Assembly: GCA_030532405.1 (NCBI GenBank)
Contig: JAUNLF010000005.1
Coordinates: 62,001 to 126,000 of the forward strand
Direction of reading: 5' to 3'
Source: Actinomycetaceae bacterium
GTDB taxonomy: Bacteria; Actinomycetota; Actinomycetes; Actinomycetales; Actinomycetaceae
DNA length: 64,000 nucleotides
This document shows, piece after piece, positions 35,342 to 42,768 of this stretch (the first letter of the stretch is position 1; the number at the start of each line of letters is the position of its first letter). A program made the translations under genes and the position numbers. The notes under the pieces are model-generated. The model searched no databases, was not told the origin of the DNA, and saw only the letters and a list, made by a program, of their open reading frames with translations.

Positions 35342-35493
35342 GCCCCTAACACTACCGTTTAGCGCGTTTCCCGGCATTGGCAACGCTTTGCGCGGCTTGC
35401 GTTTAAGGCGGTGCGGGCCCTCGCGGCCGCTCGCTGCCGGTGACTTTCGCGAGCGATGGCGCGCATGAGGACGGTCCTACTACGCTGGGAGTT

Positions 35494-36255
35494 ATGGGTA
35501 CTGCATTAGTTACCGGAGCGTCATCCGGCCTTGGAGAAGAATTCTGTTGGCAACTTGCCGCCGCCGGCCACAACGTTGTGCTGGTCGCGCGCAGGGAAGA
35601 TAAGTTGCGCGAAATCGCGGACAACATTAGCGCCTCTATGGGCGTTAAAACCGAAGTGCTACCGGCCGACCTTTCTGTGCCAGAAGGCCGTGACAAAGTT
35701 GTTCAGCGTTTGAGGGCGGACGAACGCCCCGTCGGCCTGCTGGTTAACAACGCGGGATTCGGCCTTGGAGTGCCATTTCGCGAAAACGATCTTGAAGCTG
35801 AAATAACAGCGTTGAACGTGATGGTTCGGGCCGTCATGGAGCTTACGCACGCCGCGGTTAACGCGATGTTTGACCGCGGGCAGGGCGCGGTCCTCAACGT
35901 GTCGTCGGTGGCAGCCGACACGGGAATGGGCACGTACTCTGCGCACAAAGCGTGGGTGAAAGCGTTCTCCGAAGGCATCGCCGAAGAGCTTCGCGGCACC
36001 GGCGTCTCCGTCACCGCCGTCATGCCGGGCATGGTCAACACCGATTTCCATGACCGCGTTGAAACCGTCGTTGAGGACGTGCCCAGCATCTCCTGGATTA
36101 CCGAAGAACAGGTTGTCGAGGAAGCCCTCGCTGCTGTTCGCCGCCGCCGAGTGCTAGTCACGCCCTCAATCCGCTACAAGGTGACCACGTTCGCAACCAA
36201 ACACGCCCCGCGCTGGATGGTTCGCGCCGTAACGTCGCGCCTGCCGCACATGTAA
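35494..36255 (+). CDS. Short-chain dehydrogenase/reductase
   Basis: 253-residue NAD(P)-dependent oxidoreductase. Cofactor loop TGASSGLGEEF is at the very N-terminus, NNAGFGLG follows, the catalytic Ser is in NVSSVAADTG and the YxxxK pair in YSAHKAWVKAF. The substrate is unknown. The start at 35494 places the Rossmann loop immediately after MGTALV; an upstream frame from 35440 adds 18 non-family residues. TACGCT (35481-35486) ends seven bases before the ATG, so the mRNA is likely leaderless. It converges on the ykvI-like gene. Confidence 0.92.
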   Translation: MGTALVTGASSGLGEEFCWQLAAAGHNVVLVARREDKLREIADNISASMGVKTEVLPADLSVPEGRDKVVQRLRADERPVGLLVNNAGFGLGVPFRENDLEAEITALNVMVRAVMELTHAAVNAMFDRGQGAVLNVSSVAADTGMGTYSAHKAWVKAFSEGIAEELRGTGVSVTAVMPGMVNTDFHDRVETVVEDVPSISWITEEQVVEEALAAVRRRRVLVTPSIRYKVTTFATKHAPRWMVRAVTSRLPHM

Positions 36256-36268
36256 TCCCCGCTGGACG

Positions 36269-36331
36269 ACATGTAAAAAAGTTTTACACGTTAAGAGGAT
36301 CTGTAAAGAATTTGCTGAATTTTTTACAGGT
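36269..36331. repeat. Composite palindromic element, left of the ykvI-like gene
   Basis: A 23-bp palindrome (36269-36291: ACATGTAAAA-N3-TTTTACACGT), a 7-bp gap, then a 33-bp palindrome (36299-36331: ATCTGTAAAG to TTTTACAGGT). The same half-site AC-N-TGTAAAA and the same 23-7-33 spacing recur at 37858-37920 on the other side of the ykvI-like gene. Here the element lies after the 3' ends of two convergent genes. Confidence 0.85.
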
Positions 36332-36335
36332 CCTC
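36295..36335. terminator. Probable bidirectional terminator within the palindromic element
   Basis: GAGGATCTGTAAAGAATT (36295-36312) pairs along its whole 18 bases with 36318-36335 if two G-U wobbles are allowed, leaving a 5-base loop; GCTTTTG follows. It separates the SDR gene from the converging ykvI-like gene and coincides with the 33-bp palindrome. Confidence 0.7.
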
Positions 36336-36347
36336 GCTTTTGTGAGC

Positions 36348-37709
36348 CTATTTCGCGCGATCGTCGGGTGCTGACTCTTCAGGGGCGTCTAGGTGCCCTT
36401 CGAGCGCGGAGTCTTCAAGCTCGACGTTCGTGATTTCCTCAAAGTCGAATGAGGAGGGGTGGTCGTAGGCAATACCTTCGGCTTCCAGTTCCTCCACGAC
36501 GGCAATCACGCTGCCGGCCTGCAAGTCCTCATTCTCGATGTGCGACTCTTCGATTGCTTCGGCGAGTTTGTCGGCGTGCGTGTCGGTGAACTTCTTGTCG
36601 CGACGTAGCAGGTGCCTCAGCATCGTTCGAATAGTTTGGCGTCGCTGTGACTCCTCGTGAATCTCGTGGCGGCTTCGAAACCAGTTGACGACGAGTAGCA
36701 GGATGAGGAGCATGCCCATGTACCCGATTACGGGGTACAGGTAGTTTACGAACGTGGTGAACCCGACGAACGAAATCGCGAACCCTACGAGCGCCATCGA
36801 GATGAGAAGTATCTTGAACCGCTTCGGGTTACCTCCGGAGAAGCGGGAGGCGAGCGCGTAGTACATGCCGATCGCGGTGTTGAAGATCATGCCGAACACC
36901 ACGAACGCCATGACGACGCCGAGCGCGGGGTGAATCTGGTTAAGGAGCATGAGGTTCGGCATATCGGACGTGCCGACCTTGTCGATTTGTACGAAAAGGG
37001 CGGCGGCGGAGACGAGGATTAGTAGCCCGAAAATGAGGCCGCCGTACATGCCGCCCTTACCCGCAATCTTGGGGTCGCGGATCTGGCCACCCATGACGAT
37101 CGACATCGATACGGCCATGGCAAGGGCTAGCGCTACATAGTTTGTGGAAGAAATCCACCAGTTCGGTAGCGTGGAGCCGATGTCGAGCGCCATCGTGTTT
37201 AGCTCGGCGAGGGGGTAGTCGATGTGGGTGAAGGCCCAGATTGCGGCGCCTCCGATTAGCACGATAACGAAGGGCGTGATCGCGCCGATGATGGCGGTTA
37301 CACGGTCGACGTCGAGCATTCCGACGAGTATGACGAGGAGGGTGATTACCGCGCTACCGATCCAGACGGGAAGGCCGAATTGTTGGTTGAGGGTGGTGCC
37401 TCCGCCAGCAATCATTACAAATCCCATGCTGAAGAGTGTGAGGATGATTAGAAAGTCGAAGATTCGTGAAGTGATCGGCGAGGTGGTTTCGGTTAGCACA
37501 CTGTTGTGGTCATTTGCGAGGAAGAAGGAGGCTAGTTGCAGGATCGCGTACCCGGCTATAGCGAGGATCGCGAGGGTTAGGAGTACCGCCCACATTCCTT
37601 GGATGCCGAATCCTACGAAGTATTGAAGGATCTCTTTTCCTGATGCGAATCCCGCTCCCACCACGAGTCCAACGAACGCGAGTGCAACGGTTACGACTTT
37701 CCGATTCAT
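36348..37709 (-). CDS. YkvI-like multi-spanning membrane protein
   Basis: 453-residue transporter-like protein with about ten membrane segments in the first 350 residues; the opening VALAFVGLVVGAGFASGKEILQYF is typical of YkvI relatives, which share the LeuT-like APC fold. Transported solute is unknown. After the last helix comes a basic region (RSRHEIHEESQRRQ) and an acidic cytoplasmic tail of about 90 residues (LAEAIEESHIENEDLQAG) not expected in the family. The gene is flanked on both sides by AC-N-TGTAAAA palindromes. No ideal ribosome-binding site, but GGAAGAAAGC lies before the ATG. Confidence 0.8.
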   Translation of the reverse strand: MNRKVVTVALAFVGLVVGAGFASGKEILQYFVGFGIQGMWAVLLTLAILAIAGYAILQLASFFLANDHNSVLTETTSPITSRIFDFLIILTLFSMGFVMIAGGGTTLNQQFGLPVWIGSAVITLLVILVGMLDVDRVTAIIGAITPFVIVLIGGAAIWAFTHIDYPLAELNTMALDIGSTLPNWWISSTNYVALALAMAVSMSIVMGGQIRDPKIAGKGGMYGGLIFGLLILVSAAALFVQIDKVGTSDMPNLMLLNQIHPALGVVMAFVVFGMIFNTAIGMYYALASRFSGGNPKRFKILLISMALVGFAISFVGFTTFVNYLYPVIGYMGMLLILLLVVNWFRSRHEIHEESQRRQTIRTMLRHLLRRDKKFTDTHADKLAEAIEESHIENEDLQAGSVIAVVEELEAEGIAYDHPSSFDFEEITNVELEDSALEGHLDAPEESAPDDRAK

Positions 37710-37857
37710 GCTTTCTTCCGGTTGGTTTCAGGGTTTCTAGGCGCATGGCCCACTTTTTACCCTACCGAGCTTCCACAACTGACGCGTTTTCTAGGCAAAT
37801 CTCACTATTTTACGAGTATGTACTTGTAGACCGATTGCCGAAGAGGAGTCCTGCACG

Positions 37858-37960
37858 ACGTGCAAAAGATTTTTACAAGTGGGCAGAACCTGTAAAAAAA
37901 TTGCCGAATTTTTTACAGGTCTAGTCAACGTGTAAAAAATAAGCGATAATTTTTACACGT
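37858..37960. repeat. Palindromic array upstream of fic (23-7-33-7-33 bp)
   Basis: Three palindromes in regular order: 23 bp at 37858-37880 (ACGTGCAAAA to TTTTACAAGT), 33 bp at 37888-37920 (ACCTGTAAAA to TTTTACAGGT) and 33 bp at 37928-37960 (ACGTGTAAAA to TTTTACACGT), each 7 bp apart. Half-sites match the element at 36269. The last palindrome ends 19 bases before the fic ATG, covering its promoter; the array also lies about 150 bp upstream of the divergent ykvI-like gene. Confidence 0.9.
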
Positions 37961-37979
37961 TTGCTGGCTGGAGGTAGCT

Positions 37980-39065
37980 ATGAGTGTTGATCCGATGACC
38001 CCGTATCAAGATCTCCCACCCCTGCCTCCAAAGGTCGATATTGAGACTGCGGAGGTGCTAAAAGCGGTAATCGCCGCCGCGCGCGCGTTGGAAAAAGCGA
38101 ATACTTCAGCAAACCTGCTACCTAACCCGCGTATTCTGATCGATGCCGTTCCATTGCTTGAGGCGCAGGCGTCGAACGAGATTGAAAACATTGTCACTAC
38201 CAACGATGAGCTGTTCCGCGCCGCGCATAACGTCGACAAGCCGACTCCGGCCACTCGCGAAGGCCTCCGCTACCGCGAAGCAATGAACCTCGGCCACGCC
38301 CTCTTGAAGGAGCGGCCGATAACGACGAACACGGCAATCGCGATCTGTTCGAGAATCACCAATATTGAGGTTGACGTGCGCTCTAGTGCCGGCACTTTCA
38401 TTGGAAATCCGGCGACAAAGCAGCGCATATACACGCCGCCCGAAGGTAAGAATGTGATTCTGGGCCACCTTGCCGCGTGGGAAGAGTTCCTCCACGGCGA
38501 AGACTTACTGGACCCACTTATCAAGCTCGCGCTACTTCACTACCAGTTTGAAGCAATCCATCCTTTCCCTGACGGTAATGGGCGAACGGGAAGAATTCTC
38601 AACGTCTTGTACCTTGTTCACGAGGGGATGCTCGATAATCCGATCACCTATCTGTCGGGTTACATCGTTCAGCACAAGGCGGAGTACTACAGGCGATTGA
38701 ACGCGGTGACTCAAGATGGCGAGTGGATCCCTTGGGTTCTGTTCATGTTGCGCGCGGTCCAGGTGACTTCGCAGTGGACCTCCAACTTGGTTTATTCGGT
38801 TCGCGGATTGCTTGAAGAAGTTGTGGAGGCGCTGAGCGGTACCGGCCTGCCTAGACGGGATACGGCATACATGCTGTTTGAAAAGCCTTATGCGCGTTAC
38901 CGCGACTTCGAGCAGACGCTGGGTGTTAGTCGACCTACCGCGGCGAAGTATGCCAACAAGTTGGAGGCGATGGGCGTCCTCGAAAAGATGACTGTCGGCC
39001 GTGAAGTCTTGTTTGTGAACCGCAGGTATCTGGACTTGCTGTTCAACACCGACCTTCCAAAGTAG
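37980..39065 (+). CDS. Fic-family protein (class II, self-inhibited) with C-terminal winged helix
   Basis: 361-residue Fic enzyme, expected to transfer AMP or a similar group from a nucleotide to a protein hydroxyl. The active site HPFPDGNGRTGR (residues 194-205) is complete. The inhibitory helix with the S-x3-E-N pattern (SNEIEN, residues 65-70) lies N-terminal in the same chain, so no separate antitoxin is needed (SoFic-like layout). The C-terminal 80 residues (YRDFEQTLGVSRPTAAKYAN) form a winged helix that could bind DNA. GGAGG precedes the ATG. The palindromic array immediately upstream would be a natural operator for autoregulation; this is untested inference. Confidence 0.92.
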   Translation: MSVDPMTPYQDLPPLPPKVDIETAEVLKAVIAAARALEKANTSANLLPNPRILIDAVPLLEAQASNEIENIVTTNDELFRAAHNVDKPTPATREGLRYREAMNLGHALLKERPITTNTAIAICSRITNIEVDVRSSAGTFIGNPATKQRIYTPPEGKNVILGHLAAWEEFLHGEDLLDPLIKLALLHYQFEAIHPFPDGNGRTGRILNVLYLVHEGMLDNPITYLSGYIVQHKAEYYRRLNAVTQDGEWIPWVLFMLRAVQVTSQWTSNLVYSVRGLLEEVVEALSGTGLPRRDTAYMLFEKPYARYRDFEQTLGVSRPTAAKYANKLEAMGVLEKMTVGREVLFVNRRYLDLLFNTDLPK

Positions 39066-39156
39066 CGGGCGCCCGCCCAACCTCGCGAGAATAGTGGAGC
39101 ATTGGTGGTGCCTGTGATTGCCGAGGAGGCGGCGGCTGATCGCTTATGATGGAGCC

Positions 39157-39723
39157 ATGACTAATGACCCTCGCAAGGCCCGCCTGGCCGAACTCGTTAA
39201 AGAACTTTCCGTGATCCACCAGAAGGTGACGCTGGCTTCGGGTAAGGAGTCGGATTTCTACGTAGACATGCGCAGGGCGACGCTCCACCACGAAGCCGCT
39301 CCGCTCATCGGGCACGTCATGCTCGACATGCTTGAAGATAACGGTTTCGCCCCCGACGACTTCGACGCTGTCGGCGGCCTCACCATGGGTGCAGACCCTG
39401 TAGCCACCGCGATCCTGCATGCAGCGGCTTCGCGCGGCCTCGAGGTTGACGCGTTCGTTGTCCGCAAGGAGGCGAAAGATCACGGCATGAAGCGCCAGAT
39501 TGAGGGCCCCTCGGTTGAGGGTAGGCGCGTCATCGTCCTCGAAGATACATCCACAACCGGTGGATCACCCCTGCAAGCGGTGGAAGCATTAGAGGCTGCT
39601 GGCGCTGAGATCCTTGCTGTCGCTGTTATTGTCGACCGCGACACGGGCGCCAAGGAAGCCATCGAAGCGAAGGGCTACAAGTACCTCAACGCGCTTGGAT
39701 TGGACGACCTAGGCCTCGTGTAG
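39157..39723 (+). CDS. pyrE: Orotate phosphoribosyltransferase
   Basis: 188-residue enzyme joining orotate to PRPP to form OMP in pyrimidine synthesis. The PRPP-binding loop is RVIVLEDTSTTGGSPLQAVE; the flexible catalytic loop RKEAKDHGMKRQIEG lies before it. The start at 39157 gives MTNDPRKARLAELVKELSV; 13 extra codons upstream are not family-like. TATGAT (39145-39150) ends six bases before the ATG, the clearest of the leaderless -10 boxes in the window. Isolated from other pyr genes. Confidence 0.94.
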   Translation: MTNDPRKARLAELVKELSVIHQKVTLASGKESDFYVDMRRATLHHEAAPLIGHVMLDMLEDNGFAPDDFDAVGGLTMGADPVATAILHAAASRGLEVDAFVVRKEAKDHGMKRQIEGPSVEGRRVIVLEDTSTTGGSPLQAVEALEAAGAEILAVAVIVDRDTGAKEAIEAKGYKYLNALGLDDLGLV

Positions 39724-39827
39724 CCGCCAATACGGTGCGGATGGTCAGTGTCCTTGAACTTGTTTTGGAGAACGGTAGTTCCGGGAATGTAGTAGTCATT
39801 CCAGGAATAAACACGCTTCCTGTTCAC
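39723..39827 (-). pseudogene. Truncated Fic toxin (N-terminal fragment)
   Basis: Reading the minus strand from GTG at 39827 gives about 35 codons beginning MNRKRVYSWNDYYIPGTTVL and then QNKFKDTD. The YIPGT-x-VL-x-NKF segment matches the start of Fic toxins of the VbhT/Doc-linked kind (typically YxYPGTxVLxNKFG). Homology then fades and the frame runs into the 3' end of pyrE, so the catalytic part is gone. The GTG overlaps the stop of the upstream antitoxin fragment (GTGA), the usual antitoxin-toxin junction. Recognition is by motif from memory; a database search is needed to confirm. Confidence 0.55.
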
Positions 39828-39964
39828 AGTGTCTGATCAATGTGGTTAATGGCTTTTGCGAGGTAGTCGGCTTCACTTAGCTGTCCAGAAAGATACTGCT
39901 CTAGCAAGTCTCGTATATAAGGATCCGTAACTTCGTGTCCGGCAAATTCAGGAAGAACGATCGG
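39824..39964 (-). pseudogene. VbhA-like Fic antitoxin, C-terminal remnant
   Basis: A 46-codon open frame on the minus strand preceded by TAA and lacking any start codon. It encodes FAGHEVTDPYIRDLLEQYLS followed by GQLSEADYLAKAINHIDQTL. The pattern V-x-DP-x-(V/I)-x5-9-Y-x-(S/R)-G-x-(L/I)-S-x-(E/D) is that of small VbhA-type antitoxins, whose N-terminal inhibitory helix would be encoded further upstream and is missing. It overlaps the toxin fragment's start by four bases. The rest of the 350-bp gap (39967-40073) holds only the promoter region of the next gene. Confidence 0.5.
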
Positions 39965-40073
39965 TTAACAGCCGCAAATTAGCGAGAAAACGCGGATTGT
40001 TTAAGGTTTTTATTGGTTACTCTAATCCTGACGTACGTGTTCAAACGCAACTTTTTTCCTAGGAGAACCCCGC

Positions 40074-40856
40074 ATGAAAAAGATGAAGCTAGCAGCCGTG
40101 CTTGCTGCGCTGTCGCTCACGACCTTGACGGCATGTTCTGAAGGGGCGAGCGAAGCTGAGCCGGAGCCCGTCGAGACCGAGCAGGTTGAAACTCAAGCCG
40201 CCGAAGAAAACGACGATGAGGGCATCGAAGCCGAGGAAGCAGCGCTGTGGGCGCTGCCGGAAGGTGCTCCTGACATTGCCTCAACGAAGGAACTTACTAT
40301 CGCTGGTAACAAGGTGATCATGGGCTCCACGGTTCGCGAAGTGGTCGAATCGGTTGATTGGGAAGTCGACACTGATAAAGAGGGCGTGACGATCGAAAAT
40401 ACCCTCGCGCTCATGCTGGAGCCTGGTGCGGAGGAGACGCTACCTATGAGGTTCCCTGGCAATGACGACATTAGGGTCGGGATTGACGTATCTAACGAGA
40501 CGGACGGTGAGATTTCTGTCGGTGACGCGGTTGTGCGGGAGTTTGCCATTCACCACGACTTGGAGGATCTGGAAACCGGTTTCGTGGGGGATCCGAAGCG
40601 TCACGAGGGGCTAGCGAAGTTGGGGGACGCGTACTTAGGCATGCATATTGATGACTTCATCGAGCGTTACAAGAACCCTGAAGACGTGGGCGGTTACGGT
40701 ATGACTCCGTTTGGCACGATCAGCTACACGTACGCCACCGAGGGTGGTTACAGCTTGAACATGGTTGAGTTCGCTAAGGCTGAAGATGGCGGGTTCTACC
40801 TGTACTCCTTCTACATGCGTGACTTCCCGGACGAGATCAGGCAGTACATCAAGTAA
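40074..40856 (+). CDS. Putative surface lipoprotein
   Basis: 260-residue protein with a signal peptide and lipobox LTAC (Cys21), followed by an acidic Glu-rich spacer (EPEPVETEQVETQAAEENDD) that would lift the domain from the membrane. The rest, about 200 residues, shows no motif known to me; it is rich in beta-strand-like segments and acidic residues, and two halves (ELTIAGNKVIMGSTVREVVE and GLAKLGDAYLGMHIDDFIER) each resemble the 'property-then-strength' pattern of small repeated envelope domains. AGGAGA precedes the ATG. Function unknown; single-gene unit with terminator. Confidence 0.8.
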   Translation: MKKMKLAAVLAALSLTTLTACSEGASEAEPEPVETEQVETQAAEENDDEGIEAEEAALWALPEGAPDIASTKELTIAGNKVIMGSTVREVVESVDWEVDTDKEGVTIENTLALMLEPGAEETLPMRFPGNDDIRVGIDVSNETDGEISVGDAVVREFAIHHDLEDLETGFVGDPKRHEGLAKLGDAYLGMHIDDFIERYKNPEDVGGYGMTPFGTISYTYATEGGYSLNMVEFAKAEDGGFYLYSFYMRDFPDEIRQYIK

Positions 40857-40869
40857 AGGCACATAGTCG

Positions 40870-40902
40870 CCCGCGCTTTAATCAGTAAAAGCGCGGGTTT
40901 TT
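40870..40902 (+). terminator. Rho-independent terminator
   Basis: Perfect 10-bp stem CCCGCGCTTT/AAAGCGCGGG (40870-40879 with 40888-40897) followed by TTTTT. It ends the lipoprotein transcript and touches the stop codon of the converging HAD gene. Confidence 0.92.
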
Positions 40903-41812
40903 ACTTGTCGTGATCAACCTCGCCAGGCGTGGTTAGCATTTCCTCTTCCTTGCGGTCGTTCTCAAGCTTTTCAAGCAGGCCCGACTCTTTTGCGAGCTTG
41001 TGGTTCTCCTTCACAACATCCACCATTTCCGCAATGGACTTGTGCACCTGGTAGGGCCGGAACGGGAAGTTATCAATATCCTTCTTCGAGGTCGAACCGG
41101 TAAGCACCAGGTGCGTGCGAAGGCCGGCCTCAATACCCGCTTGCACATCAGTATCCATGCGGTCGCCGACAAGCGCTGTACCTTCGGAGTGCACGCCAAT
41201 CTTATTCAACCCGGCGCGCAGCATGATCGAGTTCGGCTTACCCACAAAGTACGGTGACTTACCCGTCGCCTTCGTAATCATTGCGGCAACCGAACCGGTC
41301 GCGGGCAGAATGCCGTTCTCTGAAGGCCCGGTCACGTCCGGGTTCGTAGCAATGAACTTCGCCCCGGCCTCAATAAATCGAACCGCGCGCGTAATCGCAT
41401 TGAAATCGTACGTGCGAGTCTCTCCAAGAACCACGTATTCCGGTTCCGTCTCCGTCAAAACGTAGCCAGCTTCATGCAAAGCAGTGGTAAGCCCGGCCTC
41501 GCCAATCACGTACGCGGATGACTCCGGAGACTGCTGCGTCAAAAACGCGGCCGTCGCCAGCGCGGACGTCCAAATGTGCTCCTCCGGCACGTTCAAACCA
41601 GAATGCGCCAAACGCGCCGACAAGTCACGCGGCGTGTAAATCGAGTTATTCGTGAAAACCAGGAACGGGATCTCCAACTCGTGCAACGTGTCTAGAAACT
41701 TCTGCGCGCCGTCAATCGCCTTCTCCTCGCGAACCAGCACGCCATCCATGTCCGAAAGCCACGAAGTTACCGGAGGCATATCGTCCAACGTAACAATCTG
41801 ATCAGAAGCCAC
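40901..41812 (-). CDS. HAD-IIA family hydrolase (NagD-like)
   Basis: 303-residue haloacid-dehalogenase phosphatase of subfamily IIA. Motif I is SDMDGVLV, motif II is in VFTNNSIYTPRDL (TNNS), the Lys motif is GKPNSIMLRAGL and the acidic motif GDRMDTDVQAGIEAGL, with the C2 cap between. E. coli NagD acts on UMP and sugar phosphates; the substrate here is unknown. GTG 41812 is chosen because GGAG lies five bases before it, whereas an in-frame TTG at 41836 includes that site. The C-terminus has an extra charged tail (ENDRKEEEMLTTPGEVDHDK). Confidence 0.87.
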   Translation of the reverse strand: MASDQIVTLDDMPPVTSWLSDMDGVLVREEKAIDGAQKFLDTLHELEIPFLVFTNNSIYTPRDLSARLAHSGLNVPEEHIWTSALATAAFLTQQSPESSAYVIGEAGLTTALHEAGYVLTETEPEYVVLGETRTYDFNAITRAVRFIEAGAKFIATNPDVTGPSENGILPATGSVAAMITKATGKSPYFVGKPNSIMLRAGLNKIGVHSEGTALVGDRMDTDVQAGIEAGLRTHLVLTGSTSKKDIDNFPFRPYQVHKSIAEMVDVVKENHKLAKESGLLEKLENDRKEEEMLTTPGEVDHDK

Positions 41813-41969
41813 ATCTTCTCCTATGTTTGAGATCAAAAGTCATACCTACCTCAACCCTAGTTCCCAAACCTGCGTTTTCCCTGGAATTGCGCTAATCTGC
41901 ACGCCCGTTCAGCCCGTAAGCCGAAGTTTTGACACATGTCAGTGGTTGTCGTGTTGTATCGTCGAGGAC

Positions 41970-42629
41970 GTGTCTGACTTGAACGAAACTGTCCCCAAAT
42001 CTAAACCCGGCCGCGGCTTGGGCCCATGGCCCGGAGGGCGCGACAACTGGCCCGAGGGCGACCACTACGACCCGGAACTGCTCGAAAATGGGGACGCGCG
42101 CAACGTGGAGGACCGCTTCCGCTACTGGAAACGCGAAGCCATCAAACGCTACCTTGACGAACACAAACCCGAAGACTGGCTCGAAGTCGCCATCGAAAAC
42201 TTGGGCCACGACTTCAACATCGGCTCCATCGTTCGCACGGCGAACTCGCTCGGCGTGCGCCGCGTCCACATCGTTGGGCGCCGCCGCTGGAACCGCAGGG
42301 GAGCGATGGTCACCGACAAATACTTAGAAGTCGTACACCACCCGGAAGTTTCCGACTTTTACGAGGACGTGTCCGGCCGCGGCCTCGCGGTCATAGGTAT
42401 CGACAACATCGAACACTCCGTCCCGCTCGAAGGGCGCACCCTGCCGCGCAAGTGCGTACTGGTTATGGGGGAGGAATCTGCCGGCCTCAGTCCCGACATG
42501 GTTTCAGTTTGCGAAACCGTTGCACATATAACCCAGTACGGGTCAAGTCGGTCCATGAATGTGGGCCACGCGGCAGCGATAGCCATGTGGTCGTGGGTGA
42601 CCCAGCACCGCCCTCAAGAATCGAACTGA
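41970..42629 (+). CDS. TrmH/SpoU-family RNA 2'-O-methyltransferase
   Basis: 219-residue SPOUT-fold enzyme methylating a ribose 2'-OH of tRNA or rRNA with S-adenosylmethionine. The three SpoU motifs are present: NLGHDFNIGSIVRTANSLGV, LVMGEESAGLSPDM and the knot strand ITQYGSSRSMNVGHAAAIAM. An N-terminal extension (GLGPWPGGRDNWPEGDHYDP) of about 50 residues precedes the fold. The frame is open from 41823, but the first 49 codons are not family-like. TATCGT (41957-41962) ends seven bases before GTG 41970, a leaderless layout. The target nucleotide is unknown. Confidence 0.87.
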   Translation: MSDLNETVPKSKPGRGLGPWPGGRDNWPEGDHYDPELLENGDARNVEDRFRYWKREAIKRYLDEHKPEDWLEVAIENLGHDFNIGSIVRTANSLGVRRVHIVGRRRWNRRGAMVTDKYLEVVHHPEVSDFYEDVSGRGLAVIGIDNIEHSVPLEGRTLPRKCVLVMGEESAGLSPDMVSVCETVAHITQYGSSRSMNVGHAAAIAMWSWVTQHRPQESN

Positions 42630-42768
42630 AAACCCCGACATTCCGCGGATATCCGCGTGTTACTGGAAAAGAACACCCCGGTAGGTAGGCCTTAAGTCCT
42701 CTAAGCATTGTGCAGATAAATGTGGGATAATGGATCCGTCAAGATGTCTAGTTCAAGGAGGCAAATAA

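Noticed and set aside
36348-37709. Mobile element carrying the ykvI-like gene
   Set aside because: Palindromic clusters flank it, but there is no transposase, no direct target duplication, and codon use looks native; the idea is kept only as an alternative in the findings.
37858-37960. Regularly spaced repeats considered as a CRISPR array
   Set aside because: The repeated units are AT-rich palindromes of two sizes with 7-bp gaps; there are no unique 30-40 bp spacers and no cas genes.
42610-42640. tRNA-like TTCGATTC (T-loop-like) on the minus strand near the end of the TrmH-family gene
   Set aside because: No acceptor stem, anticodon arm or D arm can be folded around it, and it lies within the coding end of the methyltransferase gene.
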